Source of the DNA: Janthinobacterium sp. 17J80-10
GTDB taxonomy: Bacteria > Pseudomonadota > Gammaproteobacteria > Burkholderiales > Burkholderiaceae_D
Direction: 5' to 3'
Length of the DNA: 64,000 bases
Assembly (NCBI RefSeq): GCF_004114795.1
Contig: NZ_CP035311.1
Coordinates: forward strand, 2,418,001-2,482,000
The notes beneath the pieces were generated by a model. That model did no database searches. It was not told where the DNA came from and saw only the letters and a list, made by a program, of their open reading frames with translations. Positions within the stretch are counted from its first letter, which is position 1. Every line of letters starts with the position of its first letter. Both the position numbers and the translations under genes were made by a program. Below are positions 52,629 through 61,249 of the stretch, piece after piece.

Positions 52629-53096
52629 TCATTTCGCGTCATCGCTAGGTGTAACAATGATCGTGGCAGGGAAACCTTCTGCCTTTAAGACTCCAGTTTC
52701 ACAGATTAGATGAAATTCACGAAGCCCATCTTTACGAAGGAGCGCATACCCTCCCGTCACAGCCTCCACAACACGCCCTCGGTTACGCCCACCCCGCGTA
52801 GGTAACTGAGCATCGCAGTTTGGACATAAATAGCGCAAATTTTCGGGGCGATTGTCTAGATTATTTCCATTCACATGATCGAGTATCACAGGAAGTGGAA
52901 TGCTGTTCCACTCAAGTGCATGCAAATTAAAATGGCAATCAGGCATATCACACCGTGGTGGAATCCCCTGTTCCTTACGCCACTTGGCATAATAATTCCG
53001 CACAGTTGTACGAGTCGCCGGTACGGGCGAGTAGCGAAGCACCTGACTAGACGACTTCAGATTCATCTTCTTTTTAGATACTTGTGATGAAGTCAT
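52629..53096 (-). CDS. Cassette gene 12: HNH nuclease-like protein
   Basis: 155 residues from the ATG at 53096; the longer frame translates attC14. A zinc-stabilised HNH fold: cysteines C49, C54, C91 and C94 and the core LDHVNGNNLDNRPENLRYLCPNC, with the DH pair at 73-74 and Asn86. The position after CPNC that is usually the last His of HNH (CPNCHAQT) is Asp95 (CPNCDAQLP), so catalysis may be altered. A basic N-terminus (KWRKEQG) could bind DNA. No phage or restriction genes adjoin it. Confidence 0.88.
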   Translation of the reverse strand: MTSSQVSKKKMNLKSSSQVLRYSPVPATRTTVRNYYAKWRKEQGIPPRCDMPDCHFNLHALEWNSIPLPVILDHVNGNNLDNRPENLRYLCPNCDAQLPTRGGRNRGRVVEAVTGGYALLRKDGLREFHLICETGVLKAEGFPATIIVTPSDDAK

Positions 53097-53102
53097 TTTG
53101 AC

Positions 53103-53188
53103 ACCCAACGTTACGCTAACAGGCACGCAACAGATGCCGCGGAGCGGCAGCCTGTTGTTGCGTGTCCGGGTTGAGCGCAATGTTATAC
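53103..53188 (-). repeat. attC site 14
   Basis: Ends ACCCAAC and GTTATAC, arms GCACGCAACAG / CTGTTGTTGCGTG, central GCCGCGGAGCGGC. 86 bases. Confidence 0.92.
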
Positions 53189-53678
53189 CTTGCTCTGAAC
53201 GCTGCGCCATACGCTTTTGCTGATATTGCCATGCAGACGACCTTTCAACTTACAAAGGACGGGAACGCCTGCAACATGTACCGAACTGCGCTCCACCTCT
53301 GGCCTTGCCCGCCAAGGCAAGTTACTGCGACACTGCAACCGGCCCAAAGGACCGCAACGAGCCCGCACGCCCGGTAACGCTATCGCAAGGCCTTGCTCGC
53401 CAAGCCAAGCGCACACTGCGCATAGACGGCCCTCGAAGCGTCAATATTTCACCGACTTGAAACCGACAACAACGTCGCCGGCTCAGAACACGGGCAGCAA
53501 CCCCATAAAGGACGATGCCCGCCAAGCCTCCAGGCTGCAACCTTACCGTACGGCCATGCCTGTCAATTCATTCGTACATCGCGCGACCACCGAACCAAAG
53601 CAACGCGCCGCCACCTCATCAACTGCCTCACCGAAAAACCACACTGCGAATACGCCGCAGGATCTCGCCATCTATTCG
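53189..53678. other. Cassette without a convincing gene (B)
   Basis: 490 bases between attC14 and attC15. A 155-codon open frame on the plus strand is opposite to every other cassette gene and reads as Thr/Pro/Arg/Gln-rich low complexity, which follows from the C/A-rich strand; no ribosome site is seen. The motif TGCCCGCCAAG-like recurs at 53304, 53392 and 53516, as in the gene-less cassette A. Confidence 0.55.
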
Positions 53679-53765
53679 GTATAACGCCGAACTGACCGGC
53701 ATGCAGCAGGTGCCGCGAAGCGGCGAGCTCTATGCTGCATGTCCGGGTTGAGTGACGAGTTAAAT
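53679..53765 (-). repeat. attC site 15
   Basis: Ends GTATAAC and GTTAAAT, arms GGCATGCAGCA / TGCTGCATGTC, central GCCGCGAAGCGGC. 87 bases. Confidence 0.93.
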
Positions 53766-53771
53766 GGCACG

Positions 53772-54101
53772 TTAACCGCAATCTAAAATTATTTTTCCAT
53801 CAAATTTATTAATGCACATATATTCCCCTTTTCTTCTGAACGAATAGGAGGTGGGGCATAAAAATGAACTTGTTTTTAAAGTTCCGATTTCTGCCTCAGT
53901 TAGGTTGGATCTTATGAACCTATGAAGCTCAAATGATGTTTGGCAATTTAAGCATGCATGCACGACTATATAAGTAACACTTAATGCTGTAACGGATGAC
54001 AGAAATAAAGAAATGAATACACCTCCACTTTTCCTGCAGTAGTGGTAGCTGAAGTAACCAATGCAAGCCAAAACAAAAATAGCGGCGACAGTGATCAGCA
54101 T
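53772..54101 (-). CDS. Cassette gene 13: two-helix membrane protein
   Basis: 109 residues from the ATG at 54101. Two membrane helices (MLITVAAIFVLACIGYF and VFISLFLSSVTALSVTYIVV) and a soluble, cysteine-containing C-terminal part (HACLNCQTSFELHRFI, TSSFLCPTSYSFRR). The CxxC in ACLNC and further cysteines may form disulfides or bind metal. No family recognised. Confidence 0.72.
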   Translation of the reverse strand: MLITVAAIFVLACIGYFSYHYCRKSGGVFISLFLSSVTALSVTYIVVHACLNCQTSFELHRFIRSNLTEAEIGTLKTSSFLCPTSYSFRRKGEYMCINKFDGKIILDCG

Positions 54102-54110
54102 TCTGTATCC

Positions 54111-54167
54111 ATTTAACGCCGAGCTGACCGGCACGCTTGCGTGCCCGGGTCCAGCGACAAGTTAAAT
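54111..54167 (-). repeat. attC site 16, short
   Basis: Ends ATTTAAC and GTTAAAT, stem GGCACGC-TT-GCGTGCC, 57 bases. The shortest site in the array. Confidence 0.88.
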
Positions 54168-54485
54168 TCATTCGTTGTAAACAACATAGCTACCCTTTAC
54201 TTTTCCACCTTCGATCTCGGCAACACACTTGCTACTGCGCTCGAACTTGACTGTGACTAGGTCCGCCCCCGCAAACACGGCTAGTTTTTCCTTATTGGCG
54301 TTCGCCATTATTATTACATCCTGTACTCCTTGACCCTTTTCTACTTTCGAACAGAACGAGATGGCTTTGCGATGAAGGCTATTCAGCTGTTGATACTTCA
54401 ATCCTTGGAACAAAATAAAAAGAAGAACTGTTGCTATACCTATGGTGAGCAAAACTTTCTTGAATCTCGTGGTCGACACATTCAT
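54168..54485 (-). CDS. Cassette gene 14: membrane-anchored hypothetical protein
   Basis: 105 residues. One N-terminal membrane helix (VLLTIGIATVLLFILFQGL) and a C-terminal domain of about 70 residues with two cysteines (AISFCSKVEKGQG, RSSKCVAEIEGGK) and the beta-strand pair EGGKVKGSYVVYNE. Layout suggests a small periplasmic domain. No family recognised. Confidence 0.78.
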   Translation of the reverse strand: MNVSTTRFKKVLLTIGIATVLLFILFQGLKYQQLNSLHRKAISFCSKVEKGQGVQDVIIMANANKEKLAVFAGADLVTVKFERSSKCVAEIEGGKVKGSYVVYNE

Positions 54486-54489
54486 TGAA

Positions 54490-54549
54490 ATTTAACGCCG
54501 AACTAACAGGCGCCGCATAGCGGCGTCCGGGTTGAGTGACGAGTTAAAA
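54490..54549 (-). repeat. attC site 17, short
   Basis: Ends ATTTAAC and GTTAAAA, stem GGCGCCGCATAGCGGCGTCC, 60 bases. Nearest the ispF side of the array. Confidence 0.87.
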
Positions 54550-54552
54550 CTT

Positions 54553-54888
54553 TTATTCGCCACCATTTGGTCCCCAGAAAACTGCCCAAGTTGAAAAATC
54601 ACTGCTGAAACTCTCAAACCTATGTACTGCGCCAGCTGGAACAAATACACAGTCACCGGTGGCAAGATGCGTCCGATTATCTTCGAGTACAAATTCCGAA
54701 TTTCCCGCTACCACAAAGTACAGCTCATCTTGGTCGTGTGGCGCTTGAGGATCGTGGCCGGCTGGAGCATACAACTCAACTGTCATTGAGCCATGCGAAA
54801 GCGCCTGAACAAATCGCTCGCCGCCCGGCCATTTCTCGGACGCTGGCCCAGGAATCTTCTTCAGCAAGTCGGCAAAGCTGGCTTTCAT
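54553..54888 (-). CDS. Cassette gene 15: cupin-domain protein
   Basis: 111 residues, a single cupin-2 barrel. Metal-type ligands are His51 and Glu55 in APHDQDELYFVVAG and His89 in FVPAGAVHRFESF; the GDCVFVPAG turn is typical. The protein is soluble and could be a small-molecule-binding or isomerase-type cupin; the substrate is unknown. It would be the first cassette after attI in the array's reading direction, but no attI or intI follows upstream. Confidence 0.88.
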   Translation of the reverse strand: MKASFADLLKKIPGPASEKWPGGERFVQALSHGSMTVELYAPAGHDPQAPHDQDELYFVVAGNSEFVLEDNRTHLATGDCVFVPAGAVHRFESFSSDFSTWAVFWGPNGGE

Positions 54889-54897
54889 AGTTTTAAC

Positions 54898-55379
54898 TTT
54901 AATTAGGTGGAATCACGTGTCCGCATTTTCCAGCAAGTTGCTGCCTAACCCTGGACACCAAAACTGCGAAAACGCAGCATCCACGCGCATTCCAACGATT
55001 GGCTGTGTAAAAACACAGTACTAATTAAATACAAAAAACTGACAGCATTAAGTACGGCTGAAACTTGGCGTCCACCTAAACGGGCCAGGCGCCACCTAAC
55101 CCATTGGGACGAAAGCGTGGAAACGCACTTCCCGCCGATGTTTCAACAAATAACTGTACGCAAAAACAGTACTAATAAAAAACAAAAAACGTCAGATTTC
55201 CGAACCACTGGCAATGATCCTAAGACTGAAATCCAGTTGAATTACGACAACGGCACGAACTCAAACGATAAATTAAACGCAACAATTGTTTCAAAATAAC
55301 CAATTTCTATCTGCACTGCAAGTTTTCTACATTCGGAGGTGCAGCCCGTTGTTTAATTCTGACTTCAGGCAAAACTTAT
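54898..55379. other. Gene-free spacer with repeated hairpins
   Basis: About 480 AT-rich bases between the last cassette and the ispF terminator. It contains small hairpins CTGCG-AAAA-CGCAG (54964-54977), CTGTGT-AAAA-ACACAG (55003-55018), GCGT-GGAA-ACGC (55115-55126) and ACTGT-8-ACAGT (55153-55170), plus an imperfect ~35-base direct repeat (55009-55045 and 55162-55195). A 60-codon open frame exists but has no ribosome site. Integrase-like sequence is not seen here, although this is where attI and intI would be expected. Confidence 0.5.
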
Positions 55380-55421
55380 AAAAAAAGCGCGCTGTCCAGG
55401 CAGCCCTGGACAGCGCGCTTT
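55380..55421 (-). terminator. Strong intrinsic terminator after ispF
   Basis: A perfect 17-bp stem with a CAGC loop, followed on the minus strand by seven U. It should stop ispD-ispF transcripts from entering the cassette array. Confidence 0.92.
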
Positions 55422-55443
55422 CCATGGTGAGTGAAGCTTCGGT

Positions 55444-55956
55444 TTATTCTGGTCTGTAAATCAATGCAACCGCTTCTGCCGCGATGCCTTCCTCGCGCCC
55501 GAGATATCCCAATTTCTCATTGGTCTTGGCCTTGATATTCACTTGGGCCGGCAATACGCCCAGTTCCTCAGCCACATGCACGATCATTTGCGGAATATGC
55601 GGTGCCATCTTCGGCGCCTGCGCAATGATGGTGGCGTCGATGTTGCCAATGACATAGCCGGTCGCCCGCACGCGATGGCAGGCCTCGTGCAGCAGCACGC
55701 GCGAATCGGCGCCGGAAAATGCCGGGTCGGTATCCGGAAAATGACGGCCGATATCGCCCAGGCCGGCTGCGCCCAGGATGGCATCCGTGATGGCATGCAG
55801 CAGCACGTCGGCATCGGAATGTCCTAGCAGCCCTGTCTTGTGCGGGATAGTGACGCCGCCGATGATCAGCTTGCGTCCTTCAACCAGCGCATGGCAATCG
55901 TAGCCCTGGCCAATGCGAAACGGGGGGACGGGCGGGCGGTTCACGGGGGTATTCAT
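55444..55956 (-). CDS. ispF: 2-C-methyl-D-erythritol 2,4-cyclodiphosphate synthase
   Basis: Fifth enzyme of the MEP isoprenoid pathway; zinc-dependent trimer. 170 residues. Metal and substrate motifs: [27 protein letters not shown] and [26 protein letters not shown] completes the family pattern. Its start overlaps the ispD stop by four bases. Confidence 0.96.
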   Translation of the reverse strand: MNTPVNRPPVPPFRIGQGYDCHALVEGRKLIIGGVTIPHKTGLLGHSDADVLLHAITDAILGAAGLGDIGRHFPDTDPAFSGADSRVLLHEACHRVRATGYVIGNIDATIIAQAPKMAPHIPQMIVHVAEELGVLPAQVNIKAKTNEKLGYLGREEGIAAEAVALIYRPE

Positions 55957-56651
55957 GGCAATCCTTTCAGTAACAATTCAGCCAGTGCGATATCTTGCGG
56001 CAGCGTCACCTTGAAGTTGCGCACACTGCCCTCGACCAGGCGCGGCGCCAGGCCCGATGCCTCGATGGCACTGGCCTCGTCGGTAACTTCCTCTACTTCT
56101 TCCAGCGCCCGGCGCAACATGGCGTACCGGAACATTTGCGGCGTTTGCGCCCCCCAAAGGCCCGCCCGCGAAACCGTTGCCGCCACGCGGCCGGTCGTGT
56201 CGTCCCGTTTGAGGGTATCGACCACCGGCAGCGCCAGCAGGCCGCCCACGGGGTCGTCGCGCAATTCGGCAATCAGCTTGTCGATCAGCGCCACGGAAAG
56301 GCCTGGCCGCGCGGCATCGTGCACCAGGACCCAGTCCTGGTCATCAGCCTGTGCGCGGATGGCCTGCAAACCATTCAATACCGAAGCATGTCGCGTGGCG
56401 CCGCCGTTGAACAATACCGTCACGCGGCCAGCCAGCTGCGGGGCCGTTGCCATTACTGCTTCGATATAAGCATCGTCCTCGCTGACCACCAGAAAGCAAT
56501 GGGCAATCGACGGCGCTGCTGCAAAGGTTTCCAGCACATGCAGCAGCATTGGCTTGCCGGCCAGCGGCAAGTATTGCTTGGGATAGCCGGCGCCGAGCCG
56601 GGCGCCAACGCCAGCGGCAGGAATCAGGGCGAAATAACGGGAAGATGCCAT
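55953..56651 (-). CDS. ispD: 2-C-methyl-D-erythritol 4-phosphate cytidylyltransferase
   Basis: Adds CMP to MEP in the same pathway. 232 residues. The nucleotide-binding [23 protein letters not shown] is at the N-terminus (about 11-33). HDAARPGLS and [13 protein letters not shown] are family blocks. It is translationally coupled with ispF and divergent from mfd. Confidence 0.96.
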   Translation of the reverse strand: MASSRYFALIPAAGVGARLGAGYPKQYLPLAGKPMLLHVLETFAAAPSIAHCFLVVSEDDAYIEAVMATAPQLAGRVTVLFNGGATRHASVLNGLQAIRAQADDQDWVLVHDAARPGLSVALIDKLIAELRDDPVGGLLALPVVDTLKRDDTTGRVAATVSRAGLWGAQTPQMFRYAMLRRALEEVEEVTDEASAIEASGLAPRLVEGSVRNFKVTLPQDIALAELLLKGLP

Positions 56652-56811
56652 CAGGGCGGATCAGAAGTGTTTGGAAAGAAAACCGGGAGATGATACCAAA
56701 ACGGGATCACAGTCCATCGTTTATAATTTCATACGATTCCGACCTTGCCAAACCGCACGTGATGCGCTTTGGCCTTTTTGCTTTGTACGCCGCCCTTTTG
56801 CCGCCACCTGC

Positions 56812-59800
56812 ATGCCGTTCGACCTGAAAAAATCCTTGCCCAAGCCCGGCCACCGCTTTGTCCTGCCAGCCGTGCATGGATCTGCCGACGCCTTCGCGCT
56901 GGCACAAGCCGCCATCGAACTGGCGGCGCAAAAGCGCATGCTGGTGGTCGTGGTCGCCAGCGCCCCGGATGCCCAGCGCCTGCTGACGGAAATCCGCTGG
57001 TTTGGCGCACCTGATGGCGCCAATGAAGCCGCGCAGCTGCGCTGCCACCTGCTGCCGGACTGGGAAACGCTGCCCTACGACGCGTTTTCCCCGCACCAGG
57101 ACCTGGTCTCGGAGCGCCTGGCAACCCTGCATGAAATCCGCAACGGCCAGTGCGATGTCCTGATCGTACCCGCCACCACGGCGCTGGTGCGCATGGCGCC
57201 GCCCTCCTTTCTGGCTGCCTACACCTTCTTTTTCAAGCAGGGTGAAAAGCTCGATGAAGCGCAGCTCAAGTCGCAGCTGACCCTGGCCGGCTATACCCAT
57301 GTGGCGCAAGTCATGTCGCCCGGCGAGTATTCGGTGCGCGGCGGCCTGATCGACCTGTTCCCGATGGGCTCTGCCCTGCCCTACCGGCTCGACCTGTTCG
57401 GCGACACCATCGAGACCATCCGCACCTTCGATGCCGATACCCAGCGCTCGCTTTACCCGGTGCGCGAAGTGCGCCTGCTGCCGGGCCGCGAATTCCCGAT
57501 GGATGAGGCGGCGCGCACGGCCTTCCGCGGCCGCTGGCGCGAAGTCTTCGAGGGCGACCCATCGCGCTCGGCCATCTACAAGGATATCGGCAACGGCATC
57601 GCATCGGCCGGCATCGAGTATTACCTGCCGCTGTTTTTCGAGCAGACCGCCACCTTGTTCGAGTACCTGCCTGACGACGTCACGTTTGCCCTGGTGGGCG
57701 ACATCGACGCTGCCATCAAGCGCTTCTGGAACGACACGCAGTCGCGCTACAAATTCCTCAAGTCCGACCGCGAGCGCCCGCTGCTGGAGCCGCAGCAATT
57801 GTTCCTGACCGACGAGGACTTCTTCACGCTCGCCAAGCCGCACGGACGCTGGGTAATCCAGTCCGACCCGGCGCCTTCCGAATTGTCGGCGCCGCTGCCG
57901 GATATTGCCGTCAACCGCCGCCTCGACGATCCGCTGACGAACCTGCGCGCCTTCCTGCTGCAAACTGACAAGCGCGTCCTGGTCTGCGCCGACTCGGGCG
58001 GCCGCCGCGAAACGCTGTCGCAGTATTTCGCCGAATACGGCCTGGCGCTCGCGCCCTGCGACGGCTACACCGATTTCGCCACTTCCTCCGAAAAGCTGAT
58101 GCTTGGCGTGGCCCCCCTGCAGGCAGGTTTCCAGCTACTGGCGGACGGTGCCAACCTGGCCTTCATCACCGAGACCGAGCTGTATGCCGGCTCGGGCCGG
58201 CGCGCCGGCCGCAAGCGCCAGGAAGGCGCAACCCAGGTCGAGGCCATGGTGCGCGACCTGTCGGAGCTGAAGATCGGCGACCCGGTGGTGCACGTCAACC
58301 ACGGCATCGGCCGTTACATGGGCCTGCTCAGCATGGACATGGGCGAAGGCGAAACCGAATTCCTGCACCTCGAGTACGCCAAGGAATCCAAACTTTACGT
58401 GCCGGTGTCGCAGTTGCACGTGATTTCCCGCTATTCGGGCGCAGCGCCCGAAGATGCGCCGCTGCATGCGCTCGGCTCCGGCCAGTGGGAAAAGGCGCGC
58501 AAGAAGGCGGCCCAGCAGATCCGCGACACCGCCGCCGAACTGCTCAACCTCTACGCCCGCCGTGCCGCCCGCCAGGGCCATGCCTTCCAGTATTCCGCGC
58601 ACGATTACGACGCCTTTGCCGAAAGCTTCGGCTTCGAGGAGACGCCCGACCAGGCCGCCGCCATCAACGCGGTCATCACCGACATGACCTCTGGCAAGCC
58701 CATGGACCGCCTGATCTGCGGCGATGTCGGTTTCGGCAAGACTGAAGTCGCCCTGCGCGCCGCCTTCGTCGCCGTCATGGGCGGCAAGCAGGTCGCGCTG
58801 CTGGCCCCCACCACCCTGCTGGCCGAGCAGCATGCGCAGAATTTCGCCGACCGCTTTGCCGACTGGCCGGTGCGAATCGCCGAACTGTCGCGCTTTCGCA
58901 GCGGCAAGGAAATCACCCAGGCCATCAAGGGCATGGCCGAAGGCACCATCGACATCGCCATCGGCACGCACAAGCTGCTCTCGCCCGACATGCAGTTCTC
59001 GCGCCTCGGTCTCGTCATCATCGACGAGGAACACCGTTTCGGCGTGCGCCAGAAGGAAGCCCTGAAAGCCCTGCGCGCCGAGGTGGACGTCTTGACCCTG
59101 ACCGCCACGCCGATCCCGCGCACGCTGGGCATGGCGCTGGAAGGCTTGCGGGAATTTTCCATCATCGCCACCGCGCCGCAAAAGCGCCTGGCGATCAAGA
59201 CTTTCGTGCGCACGGAAGGCGAATCGGTGATCCGCGAAGCCTGCCTGCGCGAACTGAAGCGCGGCGGCCAGGTGTACTTCCTGCACAACGAAGTCGAGAC
59301 CATCGAGAACCGCAAGGCCATGCTGGAAGCGCTGCTGCCGGAAGCGCGCATCGGCGTGGCGCACGGCCAGATGCACGAGCGCGACCTGGAAAAGGTGATG
59401 CGCGACTTTGTCGCCCAGCGCTTCAACATCCTCCTGTGCACCACCATCATCGAGACCGGCATCGACGTGCCGACCGCCAATACCATCGTCATGCACCGCG
59501 CCGACAAGTTTGGCCTCGCGCAGCTGCACCAGTTGCGCGGGCGCGTCGGCCGCTCGCACCACCAGGCCTATGCCTACCTGCTGGTGCACGACGTCCAGGG
59601 GCTGACCAAGCTGGCGCAGCGCAGGCTCGACGCCATCCAGCAGATGGAAGAACTGGGCAGCGGTTTTTACCTGGCCATGCACGACCTCGAGATCCGCGGC
59701 GCCGGCGAAGTGCTGGGCGAAAGCCAGTCCGGCGAAATGATCGAGATCGGCTTCCAGCTGTATTCCGACATGCTGAACGAAGCGGTCCGGTCGCTGAAGA

Positions 59801-60270
59801 ACGGTAAGGAGCCGGACCTCGCCGCGCCGCTGGCCACCACCACCGAAATCAACCTGCACGTGCCGGCGCTGCTGCCGGCGGATTTCTGCGGCGATGTGCA
59901 CGAGCGCCTGTCGATCTACAAGCGCCTGGCCAACTGCAGCGCGGCCGGCGCCATCGACGACCTGCAGGAAGAACTGATCGACCGTTTCGGCAAGCTGCCG
60001 GATCCGGTCAAGGCGCTGATCGAAACGCACCGCCTGCGCGTGGCCGCCAAGCCGGTCGGCATCGTCAAGATCGATGCCCATGCCGAGTCGGCAGTGCTGC
60101 AGTTCGAGCCCAATCCGCCGATCGACGCCATGAAGATCATCGACCTGATCCAGAAGAACCGCCACATCAAGCTGCACGGGCAGGATAAACTACGCATTAC
60201 CGTGGGCATGCCGGATCTGGCGGCGCGGGTGAACCAGGTCAAGACCGCGATCCGCGCACTGCTGTCATGA
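56812..60270 (+). CDS. mfd: Transcription-repair coupling factor Mfd
   Basis: Removes RNA polymerase stalled at DNA damage and recruits UvrA. The ATG at 56812 (MPFDLKKSLPKPGHRF) gives 1152 residues; the 47-residue extension upstream is not conserved-like. Domains in order: UvrB-like homology module (about 1-360), CarD-like polymerase-interacting domain (VVHVNHGIGRYMGL, about 490), helicase motor with GDVGFGKTEVALRA, DEEH box and TTIIETGIDVP, and the C-terminal TRCF domain. Starts from the divergent ispD region. Confidence 0.97.
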   Translation: MPFDLKKSLPKPGHRFVLPAVHGSADAFALAQAAIELAAQKRMLVVVVASAPDAQRLLTEIRWFGAPDGANEAAQLRCHLLPDWETLPYDAFSPHQDLVSERLATLHEIRNGQCDVLIVPATTALVRMAPPSFLAAYTFFFKQGEKLDEAQLKSQLTLAGYTHVAQVMSPGEYSVRGGLIDLFPMGSALPYRLDLFGDTIETIRTFDADTQRSLYPVREVRLLPGREFPMDEAARTAFRGRWREVFEGDPSRSAIYKDIGNGIASAGIEYYLPLFFEQTATLFEYLPDDVTFALVGDIDAAIKRFWNDTQSRYKFLKSDRERPLLEPQQLFLTDEDFFTLAKPHGRWVIQSDPAPSELSAPLPDIAVNRRLDDPLTNLRAFLLQTDKRVLVCADSGGRRETLSQYFAEYGLALAPCDGYTDFATSSEKLMLGVAPLQAGFQLLADGANLAFITETELYAGSGRRAGRKRQEGATQVEAMVRDLSELKIGDPVVHVNHGIGRYMGLLSMDMGEGETEFLHLEYAKESKLYVPVSQLHVISRYSGAAPEDAPLHALGSGQWEKARKKAAQQIRDTAAELLNLYARRAARQGHAFQYSAHDYDAFAESFGFEETPDQAAAINAVITDMTSGKPMDRLICGDVGFGKTEVALRAAFVAVMGGKQVALLAPTTLLAEQHAQNFADRFADWPVRIAELSRFRSGKEITQAIKGMAEGTIDIAIGTHKLLSPDMQFSRLGLVIIDEEHRFGVRQKEALKALRAEVDVLTLTATPIPRTLGMALEGLREFSIIATAPQKRLAIKTFVRTEGESVIREACLRELKRGGQVYFLHNEVETIENRKAMLEALLPEARIGVAHGQMHERDLEKVMRDFVAQRFNILLCTTIIETGIDVPTANTIVMHRADKFGLAQLHQLRGRVGRSHHQAYAYLLVHDVQGLTKLAQRRLDAIQQMEELGSGFYLAMHDLEIRGAGEVLGESQSGEMIEIGFQLYSDMLNEAVRSLKNGKEPDLAAPLATTTEINLHVPALLPADFCGDVHERLSIYKRLANCSAAGAIDDLQEELIDRFGKLPDPVKALIETHRLRVAAKPVGIVKIDAHAESAVLQFEPNPPIDAMKIIDLIQKNRHIKLHGQDKLRITVGMPDLAARVNQVKTAIRALLS

Positions 60271-60304
60271 AACCAACATTTTCCAATTTAAACACTGCAC
60301 AAGC

Positions 60305-61165
60305 ATGAACCTGATCTTGCAAGGCGCCGCCGAACGCGCCGATATCGAACGCATCGCCGCCCTGGCCCAGGCCGAATCCATCACGGCCATCGGCACCGGC
60401 ACGGCGGCCAATGCCTGGCGCTGCGGCGGCGCCCTGCGCAACGAAGCCACCGCCGCCGCGCTCGATGCCGCCTGCCAGGCCGCCCGCCTCGATTATGCTT
60501 TCGTCATGCCCAACCAGCGCCTGTCCGACTTCAAGCTCCTGGCCATGGACATGGATTCGACCCTGATCACCATCGAATGCATCGACGAGATCGCCGACAT
60601 GCAGGGCCTCAAACCCCAGGTGTCGGAAATCACCGAAGCCGCCATGCGCGGCGAAATTGAATTCCGCGAAAGCCTGGCGCGCCGCGTCGCGCTCCTGAAC
60701 GGCCTGGATGCCACGGCCCTGCAACGCGTCTACGACGAGCGCCTGAAGCTTTCGCCCGGCGCGGAAAACCTGCTCGCCGCAGCCAAGGCCGCCGGCCTAA
60801 AAACCCTCCTGGTGTCGGGCGGCTTCACCTTTTTTACCGACCGCATCAAGGAACGCCTGGGCCTGGACTATGCCCATTCCAACCGTCTGGAAATCAACGA
60901 CGGCAAGCTGACCGGCCGCGTCATCGGCGGCGTCGTCGATGCCGAGGAAAAGAAGAATACCGTGCTGCGCGTGTGCCGCGAAATCGGCGCCTCGCCGGCG
61001 CAGGCCATCGTCATGGGCGATGGCGCCAATGACCTCGCCATGATGGGCGTGGCCGGGCTGTCGGTGGCTTACCGCGCCAAGCCCGTGGTGCGCGCGCAGG
61101 CCGACGTGGCGCTGAATTTCACTGGCCTGGATGGCGTCCTCAAGCTGTTCGATCACGCCGCATAA
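60305..61165 (+). CDS. serB: Phosphoserine phosphatase
   Basis: Last step of serine biosynthesis; HAD-family hydrolase. 286 residues. An N-terminal region of about 75 residues precedes the HAD core. The nucleophile motif is LAMDMDSTLITIECIDE, and the later motifs LVSGGFTFF and VMGDGANDLAMM are intact. It follows mfd by 34 bases. The acnB terminator overlaps its end. Confidence 0.96.
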   Translation: MNLILQGAAERADIERIAALAQAESITAIGTGTAANAWRCGGALRNEATAAALDAACQAARLDYAFVMPNQRLSDFKLLAMDMDSTLITIECIDEIADMQGLKPQVSEITEAAMRGEIEFRESLARRVALLNGLDATALQRVYDERLKLSPGAENLLAAAKAAGLKTLLVSGGFTFFTDRIKERLGLDYAHSNRLEINDGKLTGRVIGGVVDAEEKKNTVLRVCREIGASPAQAIVMGDGANDLAMMGVAGLSVAYRAKPVVRAQADVALNFTGLDGVLKLFDHAA

Positions 61166-61203
61166 AAAAATGGCGCCGCAGACGTTCAGTCTGCGGCGCC
61201 ATT
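61164..61203 (-). terminator. Intrinsic terminator after acnB
   Basis: AATGGCGCCGCAGAC and its exact complement (15 bp) with a five-base loop, followed on the minus strand by seven U. It overlaps the serB stop, so it may also help end serB transcripts. Confidence 0.9.
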
Positions 61204-61249
61204 GCGTGGCGCTGCGACGAAAGCAACTCGCCGCAGCCTGCCAACATGC

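Larger units (their letters stand above)
43830..54897 (-). mobile_element. Integron cassette array without an integrase gene (CALIN-type)
   Basis: Seventeen attC sites lie in the same orientation, each 57-118 bases, spaced 0.3-2.1 kb. Read on the minus strand, each begins with an RYYYAAC-like box right at or after a gene's stop and ends with TTAGCTCGGCGTTA-like L'/R' boxes. Many share the central GCCGCTTCGCGGC. Fifteen cassettes have a gene and two do not. No tyrosine-recombinase gene is seen in the array or flanks. Composition is clearly lower in GC than the core genome on both sides. Confidence 0.93.

Noticed and set aside
53217-53684. 155-codon plus-strand open frame in gene-less cassette B
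   Set aside because: Opposite to all other cassette genes, no ribosome site, low-complexity composition explained by strand bias.
43830-54549. Regularly spaced palindromic repeats as a CRISPR array
   Set aside because: Spacing is 0.3-2.1 kb with genes between; the repeats have attC end boxes, not CRISPR features, and no cas genes are present.
55117-55299. 60-codon plus-strand frame near ispF
   Set aside because: No ribosome site; Thr/Asn/Lys-rich composition follows AT richness; overlaps the direct repeat.
54898-55443. Integron integrase gene or remnant
   Set aside because: No frame in either direction shows tyrosine-recombinase motifs; the stretch is too short for intI.
58135-60177. 680-codon open frame on the minus strand
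   Set aside because: Antisense shadow of mfd.
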